Shown: one piece after another, positions 7,417 through 16,338 of the stretch
How positions within the stretch are numbered: the first letter of the stretch is position 1
Layout of the letters: each line of letters opens with the position of its first letter
IMG/VR virus record: IMGVR_UViG_3300001533_002025
Span: 1 to 48,140 of that record
Direction: 5' to 3' (one strand)
Source of the DNA: a virus
Length of the DNA: 48,140 nt
The notes under the pieces: model-generated
Database searches by the model: none
Told to the model about the DNA's origin: nothing
Seen by the model: the letters and a program-made list of their open reading frames with translations, nothing else
Program-made: the position numbers and the translations under genes

Positions 7417-8376
7417 TTACTTAGCTAGAATTAGCTCAGCTGCGTCTGCTTGTATTGTAGATACGCCATATCTCATGGTTGTGGATATACCAACAAGGTC
7501 ATGGATAGGATCGTCATATTCCTCTACTGTAAGATCACGTCTCATAGCAAGATATGTATTTGCATTAGAATCTAACACAACACCATTACAGTGATGTGAA
7601 CCATCTGTTCCATCCCAATGATATGTATCGCTACCAGTTGATACTGATAGAGTGTATGGTTTTAAACCAAGTATTGTTGGGAGATTTCCAGATGTAAGAG
7701 TTCCTTTGCCACCAGCATATGAAGCATATACTAGATTAGAATCTTGCAAGAGATATGCCTCAGCAGTTGGGTGGAATATTGCTGTATCTGGCATATAGTT
7801 ATTGCCAGCTACTTCACCACGTGCTTTTGCTAGAGTTGCTACATCAATGTGAGATGATGGATCTGTTTCATTAGATGATGCATCCGTCAATACTTCAAGA
7901 ATTGCATCTCTATTAAGTTTGTTCTCTATACGTGCTCCTGCTTTCTTAAGCTCTAATTCAGCTACATCAAAGAGACCATCTTCAATTAACTCGTTAGTAA
8001 TTAAAGGACGAGTACCTATTTTCTTAATTGAGATATCTTCTTTTGAGTATGATTGAGTATCTACAGGAACTTTAGCTCCTTCTGCTAATTCGTCTGCATA
8101 TGATCCAGTTTCTCCCTTTACAATTCTTACAGAATAAGAATCTGTATTTATGATTGGGAGAATATCTCTCATACATTTCCAAGGTTCTGCACCTTCAGAA
8201 ATAGTTCTGAAAACTTCTTCTTGGATGAGTGTAGTTGATTCACTAGCGTCTGATTTTAACAAGGCTTTGTAGTCTTTGTCTCCTACAATTTTCTTTGTAG
8301 AAGGTTTATTTATGATCCTACTTCTCTCACTGTTTCCAGCGAACCCTATTTCAAGCAATTTAGTTAGCTTGGACAT
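7417..8376 (-). CDS. HK97-fold major capsid protein
   Basis: 319 residues. It carries features of HK97-type capsids: an N-terminal arm, a long helix region EDGLFDVAELELKKAGARIENKLNRD, then the P-domain and A-domain strands ending in MRRDLTVEEYDDP and an AAELILAK C-terminus. It follows two decoration-like genes and the protease-scaffold gene. The start has a good AGGTGA site. Cleavage of the N-terminal region by the upstream prohead protease is expected but not provable here. Confidence 0.85.
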   Translation of the reverse strand: MSKLTKLLEIGFAGNSERSRIINKPSTKKIVGDKDYKALLKSDASESTTLIQEEVFRTISEGAEPWKCMRDILPIINTDSYSVRIVKGETGSYADELAEGAKVPVDTQSYSKEDISIKKIGTRPLITNELIEDGLFDVAELELKKAGARIENKLNRDAILEVLTDASSNETDPSSHIDVATLAKARGEVAGNNYMPDTAIFHPTAEAYLLQDSNLVYASYAGGKGTLTSGNLPTILGLKPYTLSVSTGSDTYHWDGTDGSHHCNGVVLDSNANTYLAMRRDLTVEEYDDPIHDLVGISTTMRYGVSTIQADAAELILAK

Positions 8377-8454
8377 ATTTCTTTCACCTATATATTTTAT
8401 TAAACAAAAAACATACTTACATATTCTCTAATTAATCGAGATAAATAATTAATT

Positions 8455-8835
8455 TTATAACAATAATACTTTACCTTCACCTGCAGCGGCCGATGCTGAA
8501 TCAACAATTATTCCATGTGCATTACCGGAATAATTATTCGCTAAGAATCCATCAGATGTTGCACCTACAAGTCCACCAGCGGAAGTTACTGTTCCACCAG
8601 AAAGCTTGCAAGTAACTATATTACCTGGTCCAGCTACCGCAATTTTCTTGCCATGAGCTTTAGTGTATAAAGCCACTCCTAAGAGTACCTGGCTAGAAGC
8701 TGATGTAGCACAAACTGTATTATCTGCGATTAGATAAACACCTTGACCACCAGTAATACTACCTGATGCTGTAAATGAATAAGCACCAACAGCTGGCTGA
8801 TAAAGAACGTCGTCTACTTTACTTCCGAAAGCCAT
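8455..8835 (-). CDS. capsid decoration-like protein, paralogue 2 (DUF2190-like)
   Basis: 126 residues, starting after GAGGTGA. It is similar to the upstream gene in the segment YSFTASGSITGGQGVYLIADN and in PGNIVTCKLSGG. The pattern resembles DUF2190-type and other small capsid decoration proteins that bind HK97 shells. It lies directly before the capsid gene. Confidence 0.65.
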   Translation of the reverse strand: MAFGSKVDDVLYQPAVGAYSFTASGSITGGQGVYLIADNTVCATSASSQVLLGVALYTKAHGKKIAVAGPGNIVTCKLSGGTVTSAGGLVGATSDGFLANNYSGNAHGIIVDSASAAAGEGKVLLL

Positions 8836-8850
8836 ATCTAATCACCTCAT

Positions 8851-9243
8851 TTAGACTAGAAGGACTTTTCCAAAGTAATTTGTGGTTTTACTTGTGGCTG
8901 CTTCTAATTGATATCCCATTATTCTTTCTGTTGAAGCTGCTGTAGTATCAGCTACACCATTTGCATCAGCATAGATAGTAGTACCAGCTGAACCAGATGC
9001 ATCGACACAAAGTCTTACGACATTACCAGGTCCAAAAACAGCTACTTCATCTCCATGATCTGCATCATATGCAGCTACACCAATACCTTCCGATCCAGCG
9101 GTAGATGTTTTTACTGCATTATCAGCTTGTATTTCTACAATCTGACCTCCATATATAGCACCACTTGCTGTAAAGGTATATGCCATAGTTCCGTCTCCAA
9201 CGAGGACATCGTCTGTCACGTCGTCAGAATCCCATGTTGCCAT
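8851..9243 (-). CDS. capsid decoration-like protein, paralogue 1 (DUF2190-like)
   Basis: 130 residues with an AAGGTGA ribosome site. YTFTASGAIYGGQIVEIQADN and FGPGNVVRLCVDASG align with the following gene. Both begin with a short D/V-rich arm and are beta-rich. The tandem pair suggests two decoration subunits occupying different sites on the capsid lattice. Confidence 0.65.
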   Translation of the reverse strand: MATWDSDDVTDDVLVGDGTMAYTFTASGAIYGGQIVEIQADNAVKTSTAGSEGIGVAAYDADHGDEVAVFGPGNVVRLCVDASGSAGTTIYADANGVADTTAASTERIMGYQLEAATSKTTNYFGKVLLV

Positions 9244-9280
9244 ATTTTCACCTTATTATTTATATTACATTAATAATTAC

Positions 9281-10783
9281 TTAATCTACAGATTTATACA
9301 AAGTACCAGGTCTTAAATTATCCCTGACAATTTCATTATATTCTTCCTCTTCGGTTTCATCCTCAGATTTCTCAATTATGGTTTTAGACTCCTTTTCAGA
9401 TTTCTCAACTATCTCTAATCGTTTATTGAGAGCATTAATTTGGTCATCTTTAGACTTGATTGATTTTTTAAGTTCATCAATTTCTTCCATTTTAGAAAGT
9501 TGTTCTAGAATGGTATCAACTGATTTTTTTAATTCATCAAAGCTTTTTTCGTCAGGATAAGGATATTCCTCTCCTTCATCTGATTCTTCTTCAGGAAGTT
9601 CCTCTTCATCATCTTGTTTTTCTTCTTCATTAGTTAGTTCTGATAATGTTGCTTTAATTGCTTCTATTTCTCTAGTTAATCTTTCGATTTCATCGGATTT
9701 TGTTTCTTCCTCTGAAGGTTCATCTTCTGATTCTTCTTCTTCCTCTTCCTCTGAAGGTTCATCATCAGATTTTTCTTCGCAATCTTTGCATTCATCATTA
9801 GATTTTTCTATATCCTCTTTTGGTTGCTCAGTTTCCTCTTTCTTGATTTCTTTTTTAGCTTCTTCTGATTTTTCTTCTACAGGAGTCTTAGTTTCTTCTT
9901 TTTTCATAAGACTATCTCCTATGTTTTTTAAATTATCTTTACAAATACATACATTTATATTATTTTTGATATAATCATTTTCTTCTGATTTAGAAATTAC
10001 TATAAAGCCTGATTTAGAATTAATTGGTTTGTCACAAACAGATACTTCAAAAATGTTCATTTTGTCTACAACTTCATAACAAGATTTATCATCACATTCT
10101 CTATGAGTTAATACAACTTCACCTGCAATAGAGAATCCATTAAAATCTTTATTGTCTATTTTATTCCATACTTGATTAGCTGTTTCAATGTCATCTCTTA
10201 TCTGCGCTACAATATATAGCCCTTTATCATCTACATGAGTTTTGAGTCCTTTATATTCATTAAGTATGCGACCAACTTGGATATTTTGATGCATTAACAT
10301 AAGATTAGCATAATTAGAATCTTTTAGAAGTGTCTCTATACCTTTCTCTAAAGTTTCCTTTGGTATTAATTGATTTTCTTTATCTACTTCTATTACAGAA
10401 GCATAACCAGCGATTATTCTATCTTTTCCTGTTTTTTCTATATAACCTTTTATGTGTATAGGTATTGATTCTGATATCGTTGTTACTTTATTATCTTTAA
10501 TAGGAATTAACCCTAGAGTATAGAGTGGAAGTTGTTTTTTAATATCATTATAGTTATTAATATATTTAATATCTACATAATCAACAACATCAGTATAATC
10601 ACAATCAATAATGTTAGTAAATAATTTATATAATCTAAAATCTATTGCTTTTTTTAATTCGTTAGGAAACTCTTCTCCTCTTACAATTAAATTTATTTTT
10701 TTATTATTCTCTTTATTATCATCAGTAGATTTGACTACAGTAACTAAAGAGTTAATAATAGGAATGTTTTCTAGTTCACACAT
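9281..10783 (-). CDS. prohead protease fused to acidic scaffold
   Basis: 500 residues. Residues about 105-260 match an HK97-type prohead serine protease (S78-like): GYASV near 126, the histidine in LMLMHQN at about 165 and the serine in GFSIAGE at about 218. From about 285 the protein becomes a very acidic, Glu/Asp/Ser-rich region followed by a coiled coil with heptad Leu/Ile, which is a scaffold-like composition. Protease-scaffold fusions directly upstream of decoration and capsid genes are known in tailed viruses. The N-terminal about 100 residues are of unknown role. Confidence 0.75.
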   Translation of the reverse strand: MCELENIPIINSLVTVVKSTDDNKENNKKINLIVRGEEFPNELKKAIDFRLYKLFTNIIDCDYTDVVDYVDIKYINNYNDIKKQLPLYTLGLIPIKDNKVTTISESIPIHIKGYIEKTGKDRIIAGYASVIEVDKENQLIPKETLEKGIETLLKDSNYANLMLMHQNIQVGRILNEYKGLKTHVDDKGLYIVAQIRDDIETANQVWNKIDNKDFNGFSIAGEVVLTHRECDDKSCYEVVDKMNIFEVSVCDKPINSKSGFIVISKSEENDYIKNNINVCICKDNLKNIGDSLMKKEETKTPVEEKSEEAKKEIKKEETEQPKEDIEKSNDECKDCEEKSDDEPSEEEEEEESEDEPSEEETKSDEIERLTREIEAIKATLSELTNEEEKQDDEEELPEEESDEGEEYPYPDEKSFDELKKSVDTILEQLSKMEEIDELKKSIKSKDDQINALNKRLEIVEKSEKESKTIIEKSEDETEEEEYNEIVRDNLRPGTLYKSVD

Positions 10784-10798
10784 ATCAATCTAATTATT

Positions 10799-11032
10799 TT
10801 AAAATATTCCATTAGCTATAACAGCAACAATGATTGCAACTAAAAGAGCTGTAGTTCCAGAAATACTAGCTACTCTAACATCTCTCTTTGTATTACATCT
10901 TCTAATATATTTTAGTTCTTCTTTAATTTCTTTAAGTTCTATATTAATCGCTTTGATAGCATGAACTTGTTCTCCTCTCCATTTGTAAATGTTCATCCAT
11001 CTATCAAACATATCATTATTCTCATTAGCCAT
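10799..11032 (-). CDS. small coiled-coil protein with C-terminal membrane anchor
   Basis: 77 residues. A charged helical part (HAIKAINIELKEIKEELKYI) is followed by a single hydrophobic segment near the C-terminus (GTTALLVAIIVAVIANGIF). The architecture resembles XhlA-like lysis accessory proteins but the family match is uncertain. It overlaps the PAS-domain gene by 8 nt, so the two are probably translated together and may interact at the membrane. Confidence 0.6.
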   Translation of the reverse strand: MANENNDMFDRWMNIYKWRGEQVHAIKAINIELKEIKEELKYIRRCNTKRDVRVASISGTTALLVAIIVAVIANGIF

Positions 11033-11459
11033 CTATTACCCTCAAAAATGACAAAACACCAGACACTCCATTATATATTAATGGAACACACGTAATAAAA
11101 TATCTTTTGTTTTTATAAAGTTTTGACTTAAGATCTTTGTGTAGTACTTTTCTTCCATCCATACATTCTTTAGTTAACCAGTCTTTACTAGGAGGATTTT
11201 CATCACCCCAAAACACAGTCCACCAAGGTACATCCTCCTGATCTACATTCACTCCTTTATATTCAAGTAACTCTCTAAGTGGAGGATTCACATATACAAT
11301 ATTATCTTTAAGATCAGTAATCATTGCTGGTGTTTCTACTTCATTAAGAATAAATTTAGTGAAATTTAAAACACTAAAAGATTCATGATCTATAATATTG
11401 TATGCTAATTCTCTAGTTAATACTTCTAGATTCTTTATTCGTTCATCAAGATTCGTCAT
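11025..11459 (-). CDS. PAS-domain protein
   Basis: 144 residues. After a short helical N-terminus, residues about 35-140 read as a PAS fold: ETPAMITDLKDNIVYVNPP, then LRELLEYKGV, and C-terminal strands RYFITCVPLIYNGVSGV and LSFLRVID. PAS domains bind small ligands or mediate signalling contacts. There is no kinase or output domain. The gene is inside the head morphogenesis module and coupled to a membrane-anchored partner, so a ligand-gated role in assembly, lysis timing or host sensing is speculative. Confidence 0.7.
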   Translation of the reverse strand: MTNLDERIKNLEVLTRELAYNIIDHESFSVLNFTKFILNEVETPAMITDLKDNIVYVNPPLRELLEYKGVNVDQEDVPWWTVFWGDENPPSKDWLTKECMDGRKVLHKDLKSKLYKNKRYFITCVPLIYNGVSGVLSFLRVIDG

Positions 11460-11476
11460 GTAACTTCCTCAGATAA

Positions 11477-11659
11477 TTACTTTAACCAGCCAGCTTGTAA
11501 GGGTACCCATTGATTACTAGAATACACATACAATGCACACCCTATAATATTAGCATCAGATAAACCACTAGGTACAAAACCAGAAAATGTTACTACAGTA
11601 TCATCTTGGGTTGCTCCACCGGATGGTGCAGAATATCTAAAACCACCTATTAGACTCAT
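11477..11659 (-). CDS. small virion-module protein, unknown
   Basis: 60 residues with a Gly/Ser-rich N-terminus and strands such as VVTFSGFVPSGL and a terminal NQWVPLQAGWL. It is beta-like and probably a structural component. No family recognised. Confidence 0.5.
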   Translation of the reverse strand: MSLIGGFRYSAPSGGATQDDTVVTFSGFVPSGLSDANIIGCALYVYSSNQWVPLQAGWLK

Positions 11660-11704
11660 TATATCATTTCTCTCTTATTTTATTAAAACATTAAAACTTT
11701 TATT

Positions 11705-12058
11705 TTATTTTATTTTTTTACGTTCTTCTTCTCCAGGTTCATCCTCAGACGGAAACGTAATTCTATTTCCTGAAGGTATATCTTCTTCGGTAATAGTATC
11801 TTCACTATATTTTCTATTAACATAATCTAATAAAAATAATTCACCTTCGGATAAATCGTTAAGTTTAAGTCCAAACGGAAGACAATAATCCTCTTTTATT
11901 TCTGAATTATTGGCTTGAATTGCTCTTCCTTGTTCTATAGCTTTATCCTTTGCCCTTTCTCTAGATTCTTCATCCCCAGGGGTATAAGTATAACATTTAC
12001 CTTCGTCGCCCCATTTGTATCCTTTTTTCCCATCTCTTTGACATGATTTTACTGGCAT
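11705..12058 (-). CDS. small phage-type protein of the head region (KxCQRDGKKGYKWGDEGKCY family)
   Basis: 117 residues. The N-terminal 45 residues have a pattern seen in many tailed-phage genomes near portal or protease genes: two cysteines flanking GYKWGDEGK, then a YTPGDE turn and a helix ending in AIEQGRAI. The C-terminus is acidic. Function unknown; possibly an assembly accessory protein. Confidence 0.6.
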   Translation of the reverse strand: MPVKSCQRDGKKGYKWGDEGKCYTYTPGDEESRERAKDKAIEQGRAIQANNSEIKEDYCLPFGLKLNDLSEGELFLLDYVNRKYSEDTITEEDIPSGNRITFPSEDEPGEEERKKIK

Positions 12059-12062
12059 AATA

Positions 12063-12374
12063 TTAAACCTCTATATGAGCATGCCAATGATCTTTTATTG
12101 TTCTTCTTTCTAATCTTAGTCTAGTAGATCTTCCAAACTCTTTTCTAACAACAGCTAGAATGTGACCCCATGTTTCTTTTGATATATCATTAACATGATC
12201 TCTTACAACAACCATAGGAGTTTTGCACGTATTACACTCTAATATAACAAATTCAGATTCCTTTATGTCCTCAGATTCCTTATAATATAATTTTGTTTTT
12301 ATATTAGAATTCGGTTCTAGAAATATAGAACACAATTCGCATCCTTTTATTAGAATATTATCTGTACTCATCAT
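12063..12374 (-). CDS. unknown protein with CxxC and histidine motifs
   Basis: 103 residues. There are two cysteine pairs (CELC near residue 12, CNTC near 48) and a C-terminal HWHAHIEV cluster, suggesting metal binding. Its first codon overlaps the stop of the preceding gene (12371-12374). I do not recognise the family. Confidence 0.6.
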   Translation of the reverse strand: MMSTDNILIKGCELCSIFLEPNSNIKTKLYYKESEDIKESEFVILECNTCKTPMVVVRDHVNDISKETWGHILAVVRKEFGRSTRLRLERRTIKDHWHAHIEV

Positions 12375-12577
12375 TTCTCCAAATAATGGAGTGTTTTTTT
12401 GTCATCATCTAACTTAAAATAGTTTTTAATACCCAAATTAGCATTAAATCTACAATGATAACAATGTATTCCATAGTTACTACATTCATTTATCCAAGAA
12501 CAAATAACTTCATCATTCATATGTTCCTTTGACATTTTCTCAATATCCTCTATATATTTTGGTATAGGTAATTTCAT
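12371..12577 (-). CDS. small cysteine-rich protein, unknown
   Basis: 68 residues with CSWINEC and CYHCRF near the middle, a possible single zinc site. It is translationally coupled by 4-nt overlaps to genes on both sides, so it belongs to the portal/protease transcription unit. Confidence 0.55.
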   Translation of the reverse strand: MKLPIPKYIEDIEKMSKEHMNDEVICSWINECSNYGIHCYHCRFNANLGIKNYFKLDDDKKTLHYLEK

Positions 12578-13059
12578 TTTATCCTCGTATTCTCATCTGC
12601 TGGGTATGTTGTAACTGCACACCCCATAAAATCTAACTCATCAGCTAAACGAATATTATAATTAGGATCCCATTTATCTTCACTAGCTACCTCAACAGAT
12701 AAACCATTTACTAGTCCAGCATCTATATGAGCTACTGCTGCTTTTCCATTTGGTACATCAGTTGATATTCTTATATCACCCATAATCTTACCTTTACTAT
12801 AATAAGTATTTTCTACCCATCCTATTCTATTTAGTGTTTCAAATGAATGATCCAAATTTAAGAAGTTAGATAACCAATTCTTAGCATACTTTTTAAGAAC
12901 TGATTCAGTGTATTTTACAGGTGAACGAGTAACAGAATCTGTCCATTCTCCTGCAGTTAATAGTATTACATCTCTATAAATTCTATCTCCTGCTGACTTA
13001 GTTATTATTTTAGATTTGTATTCCAATGGAATTTTAAGTTTGTGTATCGTCTTCGTCAT
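12574..13059 (-). CDS. prohead-protease-like protein
   Basis: 161 residues. I start at the ATG at 13059, because AGGAGG, the ribosome site, lies in the longer reading that starts at 13074. The fold pattern is of prohead serine proteases: a histidine in NLDHSFE at about residue 71, GWVENTYY, and a serine in NGLSVEV at about 121. It overlaps the 3' end of the portal gene, the classical position for the HK97 protease. With the protease-scaffold gene at 9281-10783 there are two such proteins in one virion module. Confidence 0.65.
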   Translation of the reverse strand: MTKTIHKLKIPLEYKSKIITKSAGDRIYRDVILLTAGEWTDSVTRSPVKYTESVLKKYAKNWLSNFLNLDHSFETLNRIGWVENTYYSKGKIMGDIRISTDVPNGKAAVAHIDAGLVNGLSVEVASEDKWDPNYNIRLADELDFMGCAVTTYPADENTRIK

Positions 13060-14329
13060 TTTCTTCCTCCTCATCTATTTCCTCTTCTGGCTCTTCTTCT
13101 ACTTCGCCAGGTTTCTTTGGTACATTATCCATATTTTCTAAAGGAGAAAAGCCAAAAAAGGCTCTTATCTCGTTTTTAGTGAATGGCATGTCTCCTTCTG
13201 CAAAACCTCTTAATAAATTACCAAGCCATTTTGCTCTAAGCGCTTCGTCTTCTTCTGTAACATTATTGAATCTTAGACTAACTGAATCGACCTCAAATCC
13301 ATTCTTTTCAAGATATGGATTAAATAAATTTTCTCTTAAAATAATAGCAATATCATTTTGATAAGAACGAATCATTCTTTCATACATAATTGCTTTGATA
13401 CGCGCTGTGGCTTCCGTTGACCCTTTACCCATACCAAGAGCTTCTTCAGGACATAGGAGACCAACAACTAATTGTGTTTGGAAATAATTAAAATATTCTT
13501 CAACACCCTCAATTCCCTTTTCATCCATAGAGTCGAATTTAATGTACCAAGGAACAACAAATTCATTTTTTTCATTAATGTCTTCAAGCTCCTCTTTTAT
13601 ATCATCCATAACGTCAGGGGGTGGTATTTGTCCATCTTTTTCTGAACCAACATATATAATTGTTTTCTTAGTACCATGTCTTTTTATTGCATTAAATAAT
13701 GATTCATCCGTTGATACCTTTCTATCGATTGTATCTAAATTAGGTGCAATAAGAGACATTCCATACGGAGAACCAGGTATGTTAAAAAATTTAATATGAA
13801 TAATATCTTCAGGATCTAGAGGTGGTAACTCTTGCCCTCCAATATTTTGTTGATAGTTAATCACATCACCATGTTCATCAGCATTGACAATCATAGTTCG
13901 TGAATCTATACTCTTAAGTCTTGATATATCTTCCTTTTTGTTATATATCTTTTCTAGAAATGAATCACCAAAAACAAGTGTGGATGTTACTGCTTCCTTC
14001 AACACATGTTCAAGATTAATTCTCATACATAGTTTTTCTATGGCTTTCTTTGCATCTTTATCATCTGATACAATAGTATAACCAGACATAACAGTATTCC
14101 AAGTAATACTATTAATGGAAGCAAAAATTGTACCTTCTCCGTAATAATAGTCCCAGTACTTTCTAAGCATAGCTAAAGATCTTTCATTGGATGTGATTCC
14201 TTTAGATGCTGAACCACCAGTTCTTATAACTGTCTGTGGTTTACCATCATCAGTTAAATAACTTATCTTTTTCCGAAATGGATTTAATCTATTCAGACTT
14301 AATTTTGGGAATATTCTTTTTTTCGCCAT
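13034..14329 (-). CDS. portal protein
   Basis: 431 residues. It has the portal pattern of a basic N-terminus (LNPFRKK) and helices around YWDYYYGEGT. FGDSFLEKIYNKK, PEDIIHIKFF and PGSPYGMSLIAP are typical of the portal clip/wing region. A long C-terminal helix region and a very acidic tail follow. It lies after Alba and the large terminase and before the protease-like gene. The portal is the dodecameric ring through which DNA enters the head. The start overlaps the Alba gene by 41 nt. Confidence 0.85.
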   Translation of the reverse strand: MAKKRIFPKLSLNRLNPFRKKISYLTDDGKPQTVIRTGGSASKGITSNERSLAMLRKYWDYYYGEGTIFASINSITWNTVMSGYTIVSDDKDAKKAIEKLCMRINLEHVLKEAVTSTLVFGDSFLEKIYNKKEDISRLKSIDSRTMIVNADEHGDVINYQQNIGGQELPPLDPEDIIHIKFFNIPGSPYGMSLIAPNLDTIDRKVSTDESLFNAIKRHGTKKTIIYVGSEKDGQIPPPDVMDDIKEELEDINEKNEFVVPWYIKFDSMDEKGIEGVEEYFNYFQTQLVVGLLCPEEALGMGKGSTEATARIKAIMYERMIRSYQNDIAIILRENLFNPYLEKNGFEVDSVSLRFNNVTEEDEALRAKWLGNLLRGFAEGDMPFTKNEIRAFFGFSPLENMDNVPKKPGEVEEEPEEEIDEEEENDEDDTQT

Positions 14330-14582
14330 TTATAACAATCTCTATTGTGCTTACGTATCTTTCTTCAAATTTTTCGCTACCGATTTTAATATCGTATTTT
14401 GGGTTTTCTAGGTATTGCCTAAGTAAAATAGCAGCTACATCTACCGCACCCTTTACATTATTACCTCTTCCTATTATATTAATAGTATCAGTTTCACCAA
14501 GTGCAAAAAAACAAGCAGTTAGATACTTAGGTATCTCTTTATTACCTATATAAATTTTTTCTATGTTTTCATCAGAACTCAT
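14289..14582 (-). CDS. Alba-family nucleic-acid-binding protein
   Basis: 97 residues, close to the usual 90-100. It matches the Alba fold: an N-terminal IYIGNKEIPKYLTA strand-helix, INIIGRGNNVKGAVDVA (the conserved central loop and helix 2) and a C-terminal VSTIEIVI strand. Alba is an abundant archaeal chromatin and RNA-binding protein. The gene is between the large terminase and portal and overlaps the portal start. It might compact viral DNA, act in packaging, or bind host nucleic acid. It is the best evidence for an archaeal host. Confidence 0.85.
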   Translation of the reverse strand: MSSDENIEKIYIGNKEIPKYLTACFFALGETDTINIIGRGNNVKGAVDVAAILLRQYLENPKYDIKIGSEKFEERYVSTIEIVINGEKKNIPKIKSE

Positions 14583-14627
14583 ATTAACCTCTCTTTTTTA
14601 TTAATTGTATCTCCTTTACATATTACA

Positions 14628-16094
14628 TTAAATTTTTTTAAATGAATACCCACCACTTTTAGTTGAAATAATATCTTTGGTTCTAGACCAATCAATTATC
14701 CCACCTTCATGTGAAGCTTGTATAGCAAAGGATAAACTATCTATGGTATCATCGTGAGATCCTCTAGGATAAACTCTTAATTCACTAACCAAATGTTCAC
14801 ATGATGGGTTTAATAATATTCTATTAGTTTCAAATAATATTGATAAACGATCCATTCTTGTTTCTCTATCATTCACAATGGATGATTTTATTGGAATTAT
14901 TGGTAATGTTGGATTATCTTTAATGAGATCATCTGTTATTATTTTTTGTTGTGCTACTGCTTCTATACCTATTCTAGAAGGATTTATATTGTCATCAATA
15001 TCCTTTATAATTTCTATTTGTCTATGAAGAGATGCGTGTGTCCTTATATTTTTAAGAACGTATATGTTACCTTCTTTTTTACTAGTTCCAATTACTGTTA
15101 GAGAAAAGTAGTCACTTTTATCCTCACTACCACCAAAATCTACTCCAACATATTTCTTCATATCTGCTGGATATATTCCTTCCAAATATTTAAAGCCTTT
15201 TATTGATTTTTCAAGCCACTCTTCTTTGAATGTTGAAATTCCTGTTGCAATAATATTATTTTGATATTGCATCTGGAAATAACGTTCTCCTTGATGTTCT
15301 CTTATGAATTGAAGTGTAAGGGTATCCTCTGGTAGATTGTATTCTTTTATCATATCTTTGTCCCATGGTAAATGTTCAGGCCATAGAACTTTAGCTTTCT
15401 TACCATCAATCACGTCTTCCTCATTTAGAAGTGCTTTGTATTTCATTGATTTATAACCAGCTTTCTTCATTAGATAACTATGAAAATCATCTTGCTGCCA
15501 TCTAGTTCCAATATTTATTACTTTTGTATCTGATAGAAATGTTCCAACTAAAGGCCCATTATACCAATCTTCAAGTTTTTCTCTTCTAGACTCTGTTCTA
15601 GAATTTTCATCATCTGTAATATCATCAAGAACAATAAGATCATAATGTCCAGAAATAATTCTTGAACCAACACCTAAAGTCTTTACTGTTGGATCTTTCA
15701 TTCTAGAATCTTTTACTTTTATTTTCGACGCTGACCATTCACCAAATCCTTTATATTCACCAAAAAGATCTTTAAGTTTTGTATTTTCACTTAGGTGTGT
15801 TTTGATGAAAGACATCATGTCGTTAGCTTTATCTTGATTAATAGTAACTAATAATATTCTAATATTTCGATCCCTAACTATTCTCCATATAATATAGGAA
15901 CCTACTATGGAAGTTTTACCATGCCCACGAGGAGCTAGTAAAACAGTAAATCTATTATTCTCAAATGCATCTATCCACTCTTTGTGGAAATCCTTACATT
16001 CAAGATCTAGTACATATTTTGTGAAATATTCACAATCATTAAAACATTTAATTATGTTCTTTTGTCTATCATTAAGTTCATCTAATGCATTCAT
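14628..16094 (-). CDS. large terminase subunit (TerL)
   Basis: 488 residues. The ATPase domain has a Walker A motif (LLAPRGHGKTS, about residues 52-62), a Walker B motif (YDLIVLDD, about 151-158) and a coupling motif near NIGTRWQQDD. The C-terminal RNase H-like nuclease has acidic residues in YVGVDFGG (about 319), IGIEA and SHDDTIDSLS. It packages viral DNA through the portal and cuts concatemers. It is separated from the small subunit by about 700 nt of membrane-protein and structured-RNA sequence. Confidence 0.92.
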   Translation of the reverse strand: MNALDELNDRQKNIIKCFNDCEYFTKYVLDLECKDFHKEWIDAFENNRFTVLLAPRGHGKTSIVGSYIIWRIVRDRNIRILLVTINQDKANDMMSFIKTHLSENTKLKDLFGEYKGFGEWSASKIKVKDSRMKDPTVKTLGVGSRIISGHYDLIVLDDITDDENSRTESRREKLEDWYNGPLVGTFLSDTKVINIGTRWQQDDFHSYLMKKAGYKSMKYKALLNEEDVIDGKKAKVLWPEHLPWDKDMIKEYNLPEDTLTLQFIREHQGERYFQMQYQNNIIATGISTFKEEWLEKSIKGFKYLEGIYPADMKKYVGVDFGGSEDKSDYFSLTVIGTSKKEGNIYVLKNIRTHASLHRQIEIIKDIDDNINPSRIGIEAVAQQKIITDDLIKDNPTLPIIPIKSSIVNDRETRMDRLSILFETNRILLNPSCEHLVSELRVYPRGSHDDTIDSLSFAIQASHEGGIIDWSRTKDIISTKSGGYSFKKI

Positions 16095-16188
16095 AATAAA
16101 ATAAAAAAATATAGGATAGAATTTATCTATCCAGTTTACATATAATATTTGTGTAATTATCCTTCTATGGCTATAACTTAGACAACAT

Positions 16189-16305
16189 CTATTGGTAATT
16201 TAGACCTAAATTAAATGAAAGGCCAAAAACTTTTACAGCAAATAAAAGAATAGCTGAAACAACAAAGGCAAGAAATACCTTATCTTTTAAATCTTCTATT
16301 TTCAT
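16189..16305 (-). CDS. small single-pass membrane protein
   Basis: 38 residues (MKIEDLKDKVFLAFVVSAIL at the N-terminus), a charged head followed by one hydrophobic helix. It lies between the large terminase and a structured RNA region. It may be a lysis accessory or membrane peptide. Confidence 0.5.
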   Translation of the reverse strand: MKIEDLKDKVFLAFVVSAILLFAVKVFGLSFNLGLNYQ

Positions 16306-16338
16306 ATTAACCACTTTATATTATATATAACATATTAC

